Source of the DNA: an uncultured Erysipelotrichaceae bacterium | GTDB taxonomy: Bacteria > Bacillota_I > Bacilli_A > RF39 > UBA660 | Reading direction: 5' to 3' | Length of the DNA: 18,200 nt | Assembly (NCBI GenBank): GCA_902795725.1 | Contig: CADBLY010000013.1 | Span: 1 to 18,200, forward strand | Part shown: positions 1 to 7,880 of the stretch, piece after piece | How positions within the stretch are numbered: the stretch's first letter is position 1 | Layout: each line of letters starts with the position of its first letter | Translations under genes and position numbers: made by a program | Notes under the pieces: model-generated | Database searches by the model: none | What the model saw: only the letters and a program-made list of their open reading frames with translations | What the model was told of the DNA's origin: nothing

Positions 1-16
1 AATTTCTTTTATTCTA

Positions 17-45
17 TTGTAAAAATATATAAAATAATATAAAAT
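17..45 (+). promoter_or_regulatory. Promoter of the proS-led cluster
   Basis: TTGTAA at 17-22 and TAAAAT at 40-45 are separated by 17 bases, a good sigma-A type match. The expected transcription start near 52 lies just before the ribosome-binding site GGAGG at 55-59, which serves the ATG at 66. The leader would be only about 14 nt. The surrounding A+T richness makes chance matches possible. Confidence 0.55.
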
Positions 46-65
46 ATTAGTAGTGGAGGTCAATC

Positions 66-1754
66 ATGAAATTAAGTGAAAGTTTTTTCTATACTTTAAG
101 GGAAGATGCTAAGGATGAAGATAGTAGAAGTGGTAATCTACTTGTTAAATCAGGAATGATTAAAAAAACTAGTAATGGTATTTATATGTATATGCCGTTA
201 GGGTATAGAGTTCTTAAAAAAATTGAAAATATTGTTAGAGAAGAGATGGATAGAGCAGGAGCGCAAGAATTAGAAATGCCTCATCTGTTAAGTCAAGATG
301 TTTATAAAGAAAGTGGAAGATTAGATAACTTTGGACCATCGATGTTTAAGTTAAATGACCGATATAATCGCCCATTTGCTCTTGGACCAACGCATGAAGA
401 ATTATTTGTTAAGGCTGCTGCTATGAAAATTAGAAGTTATAAGGATATGCCTTTTAATTTATATCAAATTGGTAATAAATATCGTGATGAAGTTAGGCCT
501 AGACTTGGACTTATCCGCGTAAGAGAATTTAGTATGAAAGATGCTTATAGTTTTGATATAGATTCAGATTCTTTGGATAAATCATATCAAAAAATGTATC
601 AAGCATATATTAATATTTTTAATCGTGTAGGATTAGATTATAAAATTGTTAAGGCTGATACAGGTGTGATGGGGGGATCTTTATCTGAAGAATTTCAAGC
701 TATTACTGATACTGGAGAAGACATATTAGTTTTATGTGATACATGTGATTATGCATCTAATATTGAAGTTAGTAAGTGTCTTCCAAGAAAATTTGAAAAA
801 GAAGAAAAACTATCTAAACAATTAGAAGAGACACCTAATGCTCATACAATTGAAGAAGTAAGTAATTATCTTAAGATACCTGGGTATAAATTAGTTAAAA
901 CATTAATATATAAAACTTCTGATGATTTTTATGCGTGTTTAGTTGCAGGAGATAGAGATATAAACGAGACTAAATTATCAAAGTCTTTAGGTAGTGAAGT
1001 TGAATTAGCAAGTTTTGAAGAAGTTGAAAGAATTACTAACGCATTAGTAGGTTTTGCAGGACCAATTGATCTTAATATTAAGATAATTATTGATGATGAA
1101 GTATTAAATATGACAAATTTTGTTGTTGGTGCGAATAAAACTAATTATCATTATACTAATGTTAATTTAGATGATTTTAAATATGATATGGTTGCTGATA
1201 TCAAAAATATTAAAGAAGGAGATATTTGCCCTAGTTGTGGTAAAAGAATTTATTTTAAAAAAGGTATTGAAGTTGGTAATTTATTTAAACTTGATACTAA
1301 ATATAGTGAATCTTTAAATTTACAATATCTTGACAGTAATAATAAATTAAATTACGTTTATATGGGGTGCTACGGAATTGGTATACCGAGAATAATGGCA
1401 AGTGTTGTTGAACAGAATAATGATGAATTTGGTATTATATGGCCACTTTCAATTGCTCCATATAAGATAGGAATTGTGGTTATTTCTTCTAAAGATGAAG
1501 AACAAATGAAATATGCTCTTGATTTATATGAAAAATTAAAAAATAGTGGTTATGATGTTATTTTAGATGATAGAAATGAACGACCAGGTGTTAAGTTCAA
1601 TGATATGGAATTAATTGGTATACCAATTAGAATAACGATTGGTAAAAAAATTAGTGAGAATAAAGTTGAGATTAAATATAAAAGGGAAGAAGCTATTTTA
1701 ATCGAATATAATAAACTAGAAGAAGAATTAAAAAGAATAATGGAGGAAAAATAA
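66..1754 (+). CDS. proS: Prolyl-tRNA synthetase (bacterial type with INS editing domain)
   Basis: Cytoplasmic class II synthetase that charges tRNA-Pro with proline. Seen: an N-terminal class II catalytic core with motif 2 region around residues 140-160 (YRDEVRPRLGLIRVREF), an inserted YbaK-like editing domain at about 230-385 (LVKTLIYK, GDRDINETKL, VGFAGP, FVVGANKTNYHYTNVN), motif 3 region with MGCYGIGIPR near 438-447, and a C-terminal anticodon-binding domain beginning near IAPYKIGIVV. The lysine of LVKTL and the GAN-YH stretch indicate an intact Ala-tRNA-Pro editing site. Length 562 residues is normal for the family. ATG at 66 follows GGAGG by 6 bases. The stop codon overlaps the start of frr by one base, so the two are probably translationally coupled. 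Confidence 0.97.
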   Translation: MKLSESFFYTLREDAKDEDSRSGNLLVKSGMIKKTSNGIYMYMPLGYRVLKKIENIVREEMDRAGAQELEMPHLLSQDVYKESGRLDNFGPSMFKLNDRYNRPFALGPTHEELFVKAAAMKIRSYKDMPFNLYQIGNKYRDEVRPRLGLIRVREFSMKDAYSFDIDSDSLDKSYQKMYQAYINIFNRVGLDYKIVKADTGVMGGSLSEEFQAITDTGEDILVLCDTCDYASNIEVSKCLPRKFEKEEKLSKQLEETPNAHTIEEVSNYLKIPGYKLVKTLIYKTSDDFYACLVAGDRDINETKLSKSLGSEVELASFEEVERITNALVGFAGPIDLNIKIIIDDEVLNMTNFVVGANKTNYHYTNVNLDDFKYDMVADIKNIKEGDICPSCGKRIYFKKGIEVGNLFKLDTKYSESLNLQYLDSNNKLNYVYMGCYGIGIPRIMASVVEQNNDEFGIIWPLSIAPYKIGIVVISSKDEEQMKYALDLYEKLKNSGYDVILDDRNERPGVKFNDMELIGIPIRITIGKKISENKVEIKYKREEAILIEYNKLEEELKRIMEEK

Positions 1755-2296
1755 TGGATGATATTTTAATGAATACTGAATTAGAAATGGATAAAGCGAT
1801 TGAAAATTTTGAAAAAAGATTGACTAATATACGAGCAGGTAGAGCTAATCCTGCAATTTTGGATGGTGTGATGGTTAATTATTATGGTGTGGATACTCCT
1901 TTAAAACAATTAGCTACAATATCTATTCCTGAAGCTAGACAATTACAAATTAAACCTTTTGATAGAAGCTCTTTAAGTGATATTGAGAAAGGTATTTATG
2001 CTTCTAATGTAGGACTTACACCAAATAATAATGGAGATGTTATTATTCTTAATATTCCAGCTTTAACGGAAGAAACAAGAAGAGAATATGTTAAACAAGC
2101 TAAGGCTTACGGAGAAGATTGTAAAGTAGTATTAAGAAATATTAGACAAGATGCAAATAATGATATTAAAAATGCAGAAGGAACAGAAGATGATGTTAAG
2201 GCTTATCAAGCTGATGTTCAAGAATTAATTCAGAAATATAATAAAATAGTAGATGAAAAAGTAAAAGTTAAAGAGACTGAACTACTTACTGTTTAG
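1754..2296 (+). CDS. frr: Ribosome recycling factor
   Basis: Splits post-termination ribosomes together with EF-G and IF3 in the cytoplasm. The 180-residue protein matches the family along its whole length (usual size about 185): an N-terminal helix with FEKRLTNIRAGRANPAILDG near 20-39, the beta-rich domain with YYGVDTPLKQLATISIPEAR, then GLTPNNNGDVIILNIPALTEE and the C-terminal long helices with RR-YVKQAK and NIRQDAN. Its ATG overlaps the proS stop (TAATG), with a GGAGG ribosome-binding site inside the end of proS. In many Firmicutes frr sits with pyrH, tsf or cdsA near proS; here only the proS neighbour is kept. Confidence 0.97.
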   Translation: MDDILMNTELEMDKAIENFEKRLTNIRAGRANPAILDGVMVNYYGVDTPLKQLATISIPEARQLQIKPFDRSSLSDIEKGIYASNVGLTPNNNGDVIILNIPALTEETRREYVKQAKAYGEDCKVVLRNIRQDANNDIKNAEGTEDDVKAYQADVQELIQKYNKIVDEKVKVKETELLTV

Positions 2297-2318
2297 TTTC
2301 TTTTGGAATTGAGGGAAT

Positions 2319-3470
2319 ATGAAAAAAAGGGATGAAAAATTAGATTATAATAAATTAAATGAAGTATTAAACAAGGGTAATAATATATTAAAAATATTAT
2401 TAATAGCTATTATTATTGTTGGTATTTATGTTGTTTTAATGGTTTTAAAAGAATTAAAAGTGATGAATTTAATTTTATCGGTTTTATCTATTTTAAGTCC
2501 ATTATTTATTGGAATAACTATAGCATGGTTAATTAATCCATTAGTTAATTATTTAGAAAAGAAAGGTATTAGAAGGGGTTTAGGGATTACACTTTCTTAT
2601 ATAGTGTTAGTTTTTATAATACTACTTATTATAGTTTCTATTATACCTATTATTTATGATCAGTTAATAGATTTAACTAATTCAATACCAACTATAACTG
2701 AGAGTATGCATAATACTATTAATAGTGTGGTTGATAAATTTAATAGTGTTGATGTTATTGATACGGAAGTTTTAAAAAATAAATTATTTAAGATAATAGC
2801 TAATTATGGAAATAATATTACTAATTCTTTACCAAATATGTTAGTTACCCGTACTTTAGGACTTATATCAGGTATAGGGAATTTCTTAATAGGATTAATT
2901 ATTGGATTCTTTATGCTATTAAGTTTTAATAATATAACTGATACTTTCTTAATTTTTATACCAGATAAATATCATAAAAGTACTAAGGAATTAATGAGTA
3001 AAATTAATAGATCATTAAGAGGTTATGTTAATGGAGCGCTTTTTGATGCTACTATTATTTTTGTAGCATGTTCCATTGCTTTTGCTTTAATTGGCTTGAA
3101 AGCACCTATTCTTTTTGCACTTTTCTGTGCGATTATGAATGTTATACCTTATGCTGGACCATATATTGGTGCGATACCGGCTTTAATTGTTGGTTTTTCA
3201 CAAAGTACTGGCATTGGTATTGGAGTAGGTATTTCAATTATTATAATTCAATCATTAGAAGGCAATATACTATCTCCTATTGTTATGAGTAAAACAACTA
3301 AATTGCACCCAGTAACAATTATTGTTGGTTTATTAATATTTGGTCACTTGTTTGGTATGATTGGAATGTTATTATCTACTCCACTTATTAGTGTAGGTAA
3401 AACAGTATTAGGATATATTGATAGTAAATATCATATTTTTAGAGGAAGTGAAATAGATGAAGAATCCTAA
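2319..3470 (+). CDS. AI-2E family membrane transporter (YtvI/YdbI-like permease)
   Basis: Polytopic inner-membrane protein of the AI-2E transporter family (UPF0118 fold). Members are reported to export quorum signals or act as Na+/H+ antiporters, so the substrate here is not known. Seen: hydrophobic helices near residues 25-47, 52-75 and 88-112, then a hydrophilic middle section with amphipathic helices (ITESMHNTINSVVDKFNSVD). A second membrane bundle from about 178 onward includes GYVNGALFDATIIFVACSIA, the family-typical NVIPYAGPYIGAIPALIVGF, and QSLEGNILSPIVMS followed by LHPVTIIVGLLIFGHLFGMIG. The length of 383 is normal. Ribosome-binding site GAGGGA precedes the ATG. The 3' end overlaps the following kinase-like gene by 14 bases. 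Confidence 0.9.
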   Translation: MKKRDEKLDYNKLNEVLNKGNNILKILLIAIIIVGIYVVLMVLKELKVMNLILSVLSILSPLFIGITIAWLINPLVNYLEKKGIRRGLGITLSYIVLVFIILLIIVSIIPIIYDQLIDLTNSIPTITESMHNTINSVVDKFNSVDVIDTEVLKNKLFKIIANYGNNITNSLPNMLVTRTLGLISGIGNFLIGLIIGFFMLLSFNNITDTFLIFIPDKYHKSTKELMSKINRSLRGYVNGALFDATIIFVACSIAFALIGLKAPILFALFCAIMNVIPYAGPYIGAIPALIVGFSQSTGIGIGVGISIIIIQSLEGNILSPIVMSKTTKLHPVTIIVGLLIFGHLFGMIGMLLSTPLISVGKTVLGYIDSKYHIFRGSEIDEES

Positions 3471-4002
3471 AATATTTATCCTAGCTGGTAAAGCTAGAGC
3501 TGGTAAAGATACTGTATCAACAATGATTAGAGAATATTATAAAGATAAAAAAACAATTAATTTACAATACTCATCATATATTAAAGAATATGCTAAAAAA
3601 ATAAGCAATTGGGATGGTAGTGATGAAACTAAGCCCCGTGCTTTATTACAAGAGTTAGGTACAGAAATTATTAGAAAACAAATTGATTTTAATTTCTTTG
3701 TTAAAAGAATTATTGGTGATATTAAAGTTTATTCTTTCTTCTTTGATGTTATTGTTATATCAGATGCTAGAGCTAAAGTTGAAATAGATGAAGTAAGAAA
3801 GAATTTTGATAATGTGTATGCTATTGAAATTATCAGGCCTAATTTTGATAATGGTCTAAGTAGTAATGAATCAAAACATTTTACCGAAAATGATTTAAAT
3901 GATTATGATAATTATGATTATAAGATTATTAATGATGGAACGTTAGATGATTTAAATCAAAAAGTAATTGAATTAATGGATGTGATAGGACGTGCTGAAT
4001 AA
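3457..4002 (+). CDS. Deoxynucleoside monophosphate kinase-like P-loop protein
   Basis: Predicted nucleotide kinase of the dNMP kinase-like group (phage T4 gp1 relatives), which would phosphorylate deoxynucleoside monophosphates with ATP in the cytosol. Seen: a Walker A loop GKARAGKDT at residues 11-19, a hydrophobic strand followed by ISDARAKVEIDEVRK (the SD-R-NE-like substrate-side motif of this family) near 102-117, an ES-HFTE motif, and a C-terminal NDGTLDDLNQKV typical of the family (xNdGtlddL). Length 181 fits. The start lies inside the end of the permease gene, with AGGAAG upstream. Its own 3' end overlaps the repeat-protein gene by 11 bases, so these genes are probably co-translated. 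The exact dNMP specificity cannot be read from sequence. Confidence 0.75.
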   Translation: MKNPKIFILAGKARAGKDTVSTMIREYYKDKKTINLQYSSYIKEYAKKISNWDGSDETKPRALLQELGTEIIRKQIDFNFFVKRIIGDIKVYSFFFDVIVISDARAKVEIDEVRKNFDNVYAIEIIRPNFDNGLSSNESKHFTENDLNDYDNYDYKIINDGTLDDLNQKVIELMDVIGRAE

Positions 4003-5179
4003 TGATAATCTTGTAGAAATAAAAAAACGTTGTCAAGAGATTGGAATAGATTTTAGAATAATAGTTTCTGATCAGTTTTATAAATGCTCATACAAAAAAA
4101 TAATAGATATTTTGAATTTAAATTTTTGGTTAAATCCAAAATTCCAACCATTATTAACATCAAATATATGGAAATCCAATTATGCCAACACTTTAAAAAT
4201 ATTAACAATGCCAGAGTGGGATGATCCAAAATTCCAACCATTATTAACATCAAATATATGGATTTCCAATTATGCCAACATTTCTAAGATATTATCAATG
4301 CCACAGTGGGATGATTCAAAATTCCAACCATTATTAACATCAACGATATGGAAATCCAATTATGCCAATACTTTAAAAATACTAACAATGTCACAGTGGG
4401 ATGATCCAAAATTTCAACCATTATTAACATCAAACATATGGCAATCCAATTATGATAACACTTTAAAAATATTAACAATGCCAGAGTGGGATGATCCAAA
4501 ATTTCAACCATTATTAACATCAAACATATGGAATTCCAATTATGCCAACATTTTAAAAATATTAACAATGCCAGAGTGGGATGATCCAAAATTCCAACCA
4601 TTATTAACATCAAACATATGGCATTCCAATTATGATAACATTTTAAAAATATTAACAATGCCACAGTGGGATGATCCAAAATTCCAACCATTATTAACAT
4701 CAAGCATATGGAACTCCAGTTATGCCAACATTTCTAAGATATTATCAATGCCACAGTGGGATGACTTAAAGTTTCAAGGTTTATTAACATCAAGCATATG
4801 GAACTCAAATTATGAAAATATTGTTAATGTACTTGTGATGGAAGAATGGAATGATAGTAAATATGTGCATTTATTAAGGCCATCTATTCTTAGTATTAAA
4901 CCTGAAAAAATTCGCAAATCTATTATTTTAGCTCAATATTTTAACATTGATAAGTTTATATCTGTAAATTATCTTATCAAACCTCTGAAACAATCATATG
5001 CTCTTGCTATTCATCTTTTAAATAATAGAATTCCTCTTATTAATGAAAATAATAAACTTAATTCATTATTTTCTTACATGCCAGGTGTATTGAAGAAAAA
5101 ATATAATATTGATATTAAAAGATTGGTTGAATTATATCCTATACCTGATGATATATTTGATAAGGAGAAAGTTAAATGA
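3992..5179 (+). CDS. Tandem 30-residue helical-repeat protein with one hypervariable residue per repeat
   Basis: No named family recognised with certainty. Seen: residues 49-288 are eight in-register 30-residue repeats with consensus KFQPLLTS-IWx followed by SNYxN--KIL-MPxWDDP. A degenerate repeat precedes them (19-48, QFYKCSY and FWLN in register), and one or two degenerate repeats follow (289-348, RPSILSIKPEKIRKSI). Repeat position 13 varies most: K61, I91, K121, Q151, N181, H211, N241, N271. Position 17 (A/D/E) and position 27 (E/Q) vary less. The C-terminal degenerate repeats resemble mTERF-type helical motifs. No signal peptide or membrane helix is seen, so it is probably cytosolic. The start is GTG at 3992, or possibly CTG at 3995: a stop at 3986 rules out anything earlier, and AGGA at 3987-3990 is close. 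It overlaps the genes on both sides. Nucleic-acid or protein ligand binding is plausible but unproven. Confidence 0.85.
   Translation: MLNNDNLVEIKKRCQEIGIDFRIIVSDQFYKCSYKKIIDILNLNFWLNPKFQPLLTSNIWKSNYANTLKILTMPEWDDPKFQPLLTSNIWISNYANISKILSMPQWDDSKFQPLLTSTIWKSNYANTLKILTMSQWDDPKFQPLLTSNIWQSNYDNTLKILTMPEWDDPKFQPLLTSNIWNSNYANILKILTMPEWDDPKFQPLLTSNIWHSNYDNILKILTMPQWDDPKFQPLLTSSIWNSSYANISKILSMPQWDDLKFQGLLTSSIWNSNYENIVNVLVMEEWNDSKYVHLLRPSILSIKPEKIRKSIILAQYFNIDKFISVNYLIKPLKQSYALAIHLLNNRIPLINENNKLNSLFSYMPGVLKKKYNIDIKRLVELYPIPDDIFDKEKVK
4136..4855 (+). repeat. Eight 90-bp in-frame tandem repeats
   Basis: Direct tandem repeats with period 90 bases and no spacers start at 4136, 4226, 4316, 4406, 4496, 4586, 4676 and 4766. 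Silent positions are largely shared: repeats 1 and 5 differ at about 4 of 90 bases, repeats 4 and 5 at about 5. The codon at offset 36 changes among aaa, att, aaa, caa, aat, cat, aac and aac while its neighbours stay fixed. Repeats 2 and 7 share a 44-base block (tatgccaacatttctaagat...) that differs from the other repeats, suggesting exchange between units. The last unit is the most diverged. Confidence 0.95.
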
Positions 5180-5460
5180 AATTATTTGATAAAGAAGATA
5201 TTGAACAATTAAATGAGACATATGATGAAGGGTTTTTAAATAATATTGATTTTAATAATTTTACAAAGATATATCAATATTTGATTAGTAATGGTATTTA
5301 TTTTGCTAAGGATTTAGTACTTGAATATTTGAATATTTTTGTAATTGATTATAATGAATTTAAGAATATATTTGAGAAAATGAAGAATGAGTTAGGCAAG
5401 AATTATATTGTCAAGTTAGAAGATGATATAACTATATTAAATAAGTATTTTAATGTATAA
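5176..5460 (+). CDS. Small helical protein of unknown function, possible mTERF-like partner of the repeat protein
   Basis: A 94-residue, acidic, all-helical-looking protein with no recognised family. The pattern YLISNGIYFAKDLVLEYLN followed by an amphipathic FKNIFEKMKNELG helix recalls single mTERF-like helical units (helix, Asn-Gly turn, long helix ending near a Gly). It has no cysteine or catalytic motif and no membrane segment. The ATG overlaps the TGA of the repeat-protein gene (ATGA), with AAGGAG 8-10 bases upstream, so it is translationally coupled and likely stoichiometric with it. It could be a detached C-terminal part of a longer repeat protein. The mTERF comparison is by eye and weak. 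Confidence 0.7.
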   Translation: MKLFDKEDIEQLNETYDEGFLNNIDFNNFTKIYQYLISNGIYFAKDLVLEYLNIFVIDYNEFKNIFEKMKNELGKNYIVKLEDDITILNKYFNV

Positions 5461-5484
5461 TATATGTAGAAAGCAGATGATTTT

Positions 5485-7224
5485 ATGAATATAAAAGATT
5501 TATATATAGAGTTTTTTAAAAGTAAAGGACATACTCAGATTCCTTCTGCACCAGTAGTACCGGAAAATGATCCTAGTGTTTTATTTAATACAGCTGGTAT
5601 GCAACCTTTAATACCATATTTAATGGGACAACCTCATCCTCTAGGTACGAGATTATGTGATTATCAAAAATGTATTCGTACTAATGATTTAGATGAAATA
5701 GGTGATACTTTTCACCACACTTTCTTCGAAATGTTAGGTAATTGGAGTTTAGGTGATTATTTTAAAAAAGAAGCTATTACTTGGAGTTTTGAATTTTTAA
5801 CAGATGTTTTAAAGATACCAGTAAATAAGCTTGCTGTAACGGTATTTAAAGGAAATGATATTATTCCACGTGATACAGAAGCAATTGATTTATGGAAGAG
5901 TTTAGGTATTAGTGAAGAACATATTGCTTTAACGGAAGATGATAATTTCTGGATAGCTGGTGAAGTTGGACCTTGTGGATCAGACACTGAGATGTTTTAC
6001 TGGCGCAGTGAAGAAGATGTTCCTAATGTATTTGATCCTAGTGATGAAAGATGGGTAGAAATATGGAATGATGTTTTCATGATGTATGAAAAGCATTCTG
6101 ATGGTACTGTATCAGAACTACCTAAAAAAAACGTTGATACTGGTATGGGTGTAGAAAGGGTTACAGCTGTATTAGAAGGTGTTTTAGATAATTATCAAAC
6201 AAGTATTTGGAAGGATGTTATTGAAAAGATTGAAGAATTGTCTCATAAAACATATAATGGTAATGAAAAGAGTATGCGCATAATTGCTGATCATATAAGA
6301 ACAAGTATTTTTATTGCTGCTGATAGTAGTGGTATTAAACCTTCAAATACAGATCAAGGATATATCTTAAGAAGATTAATTAGAAGAGCAATTAGGCATG
6401 CTAGTATGTTAGGTATTGATATTAATAGTGATTGGGAAAGAAAACTTGCTTTAATTATTATAAGTAAATATCAGAAATACTATAAGGAGTTAATAGATAA
6501 TAAAGATGTTGTACTTGATGTATTAACTTTGGAAAAAGTTAAATTTAATCGTACTTTAAGTAAAGGTTTAAAGGAATTTGAAAAAGTTGCACATAAGGAT
6601 ATTGATGATAAAACGGCTTTTAAATTATATGATACTTATGGTTTTCCAATTGAACTTACAGTTGAACTTGCTAATGAAAGAAATATTAATGTAGATATTG
6701 AAGGATTTTATAGATGCTTTAAGGAACATCAAGAAAAATCTCGTGCAGGTTCAAATCAAAAGTTTAAGGGCGGATTAGCTGGGAACAGTGAAATTGAAAC
6801 GAAATATCATACTGCTACTCATTTGCTTAATGCTGCTTTAAAGGTTGTTGTTGGTCCTGATGTTCATCAAAAAGGATCTAATATTAATACTGATAGAATG
6901 CGTTTTGATTTTAGTTGTGATCACAAATTAACAGATGAAGAAAAAGACCGTGTTGAGACACTCGTTAATGATTGGATAAAACAAGGTTTGGAAGTTACTA
7001 AAGAAACGATGCCTAAGAGTGATGCAATAAAGTCTGGTGCGGAATGTATGTTCATTGAAAAGTATCCAGATATTGTAACGGTTTATTCAATAGGTGATGT
7101 TTCTAAGGAATTATGTGGCGGGCCACATGTTAAAAATACGAATGTACTTGGTAAATTTAAAATAAAAAAAGAAGAAGCTAGTAGTGCGGGAGTAAGGAGA
7201 ATTAAAGCAATACTAACTGATTAG
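5485..7224 (+). CDS. alaS: Compact alanyl-tRNA synthetase-like protein
   Basis: Class II synthetase expected to charge tRNA-Ala. Seen: catalytic core with FNTAGMQPL (35-43), QKCIRTNDLDEIGDTFHHTF and FEMLGNWSLGDYFKKEAITW (61-100), GPCGSDTEMF, and NVDTGMGVERV. Next come the helical tRNA-recognition segment with IADHIRTSIF and GYILRRLIRRAIRHA, then an editing domain with HTATH (H442, H446) and CGGPH (C544, H548), the four expected zinc ligands. The protein is 579 residues against about 870 for the usual enzyme. The beta-barrel part that normally carries the Phe-Tyr-Ala-Glu-Ser-Gly-Gly motif between the catalytic and editing regions is absent, and so is the whole C-terminal C-Ala domain. Motif 2 lacks the usual Ala-Gly-Gly-Lys-His insertion before NDL. 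The frame is intact, so this looks like a naturally short class. Whether it is the only AlaRS in the genome is unknown. The ribosome-binding site is weak. Confidence 0.85.
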   Translation: MNIKDLYIEFFKSKGHTQIPSAPVVPENDPSVLFNTAGMQPLIPYLMGQPHPLGTRLCDYQKCIRTNDLDEIGDTFHHTFFEMLGNWSLGDYFKKEAITWSFEFLTDVLKIPVNKLAVTVFKGNDIIPRDTEAIDLWKSLGISEEHIALTEDDNFWIAGEVGPCGSDTEMFYWRSEEDVPNVFDPSDERWVEIWNDVFMMYEKHSDGTVSELPKKNVDTGMGVERVTAVLEGVLDNYQTSIWKDVIEKIEELSHKTYNGNEKSMRIIADHIRTSIFIAADSSGIKPSNTDQGYILRRLIRRAIRHASMLGIDINSDWERKLALIIISKYQKYYKELIDNKDVVLDVLTLEKVKFNRTLSKGLKEFEKVAHKDIDDKTAFKLYDTYGFPIELTVELANERNINVDIEGFYRCFKEHQEKSRAGSNQKFKGGLAGNSEIETKYHTATHLLNAALKVVVGPDVHQKGSNINTDRMRFDFSCDHKLTDEEKDRVETLVNDWIKQGLEVTKETMPKSDAIKSGAECMFIEKYPDIVTVYSIGDVSKELCGGPHVKNTNVLGKFKIKKEEASSAGVRRIKAILTD

Positions 7225-7234
7225 GAGGGTTTTT

Positions 7235-7879
7235 ATGCAAAAATATATTGAATTATTAGAAGATAATTGTGTTAATACATATGAAGTGGTTTTTAATGAT
7301 AATAACAAATTGAAATATTATGTAGATTTTTTAAAAAATAATTATATGACACATCATATTCATTCTGGTGAGACAGATGCATCTAGTTATGAAAAATTAG
7401 AAAAATATTTATTGTCACATAATGGTGTTGACGAAGTATATGATATGGAACTTTTTAATAAGCATATTATAGAAAATGGTTATACTAAGAAAAAGTTTGG
7501 ATATAATTATAATGCTAGATTTGTAAAATATCCTTTGTTATATCATGTTTTATTTAATGATGATGATATGTTACATGATTTATATTATTATATAACTAAT
7601 AATAATGAATTAGGGCCTAAATATGATGAAGAATATGAAATGTTACAGTATTTAGCTTGTAGCTATACATCATTTTATGATCAACACATTAATGATGATG
7701 AAAAAATATTTATAATTAAAGATATTTTAGATTCTATGGTGTTTAAAAGGATTAATAGTCGTTTTATAACTAATTTGGAAGAGTATAGAAATTTAGAAAA
7801 AAGAACTAGTGATATAAAAGAACTAATTGATATTGTTTATAATAAAAATAGGGTTAAGAAAAATGTATTAGGAGAATAA
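7235..7879 (+). CDS. Hypothetical protein, 214 residues
   Basis: Not recognised. Seen: a soluble, acidic, Tyr/Asn-rich protein with no signal peptide, membrane helix or obvious catalytic motif. A histidine-containing stretch near residues 46-50 (HHIHSGETD) could bind metal, but this is speculation. The C-terminal half is predicted helical by composition. Start chosen: ATG at 7235 with a strong AGGAGGG ribosome-binding site right after the alaS-like stop, so it belongs to the same transcript. It abuts the RDD protein gene. Confidence 0.75.
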   Translation: MQKYIELLEDNCVNTYEVVFNDNNKLKYYVDFLKNNYMTHHIHSGETDASSYEKLEKYLLSHNGVDEVYDMELFNKHIIENGYTKKKFGYNYNARFVKYPLLYHVLFNDDDMLHDLYYYITNNNELGPKYDEEYEMLQYLACSYTSFYDQHINDDEKIFIIKDILDSMVFKRINSRFITNLEEYRNLEKRTSDIKELIDIVYNKNRVKKNVLGE

Positions 7880-7880
7880 A

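Noticed and set aside
3068..3292. 74-codon frame inside the AI-2E permease gene
   Set aside because: Cys/Trp/Tyr-rich out-of-frame translation of membrane-helix codons; no start signal.
4053..4703. Open frames on the minus strand across the repeat gene
   Set aside because: They are the repeat read backwards; there is no ribosome-binding site or promoter, and the plus-strand frame is longer, continuous and overlaps its neighbours as an operon gene.
4136..4855. CRISPR-like array of regular repeats
   Set aside because: The units are contiguous 90-base in-frame coding repeats without unique spacers, and the encoded protein is continuous.
5485..7224. AlaRS-like gene as a frameshifted pseudogene
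   Set aside because: The frame is intact, key motifs are conserved, and the next gene starts 10 bases after the stop with no leftover C-Ala coding sequence.
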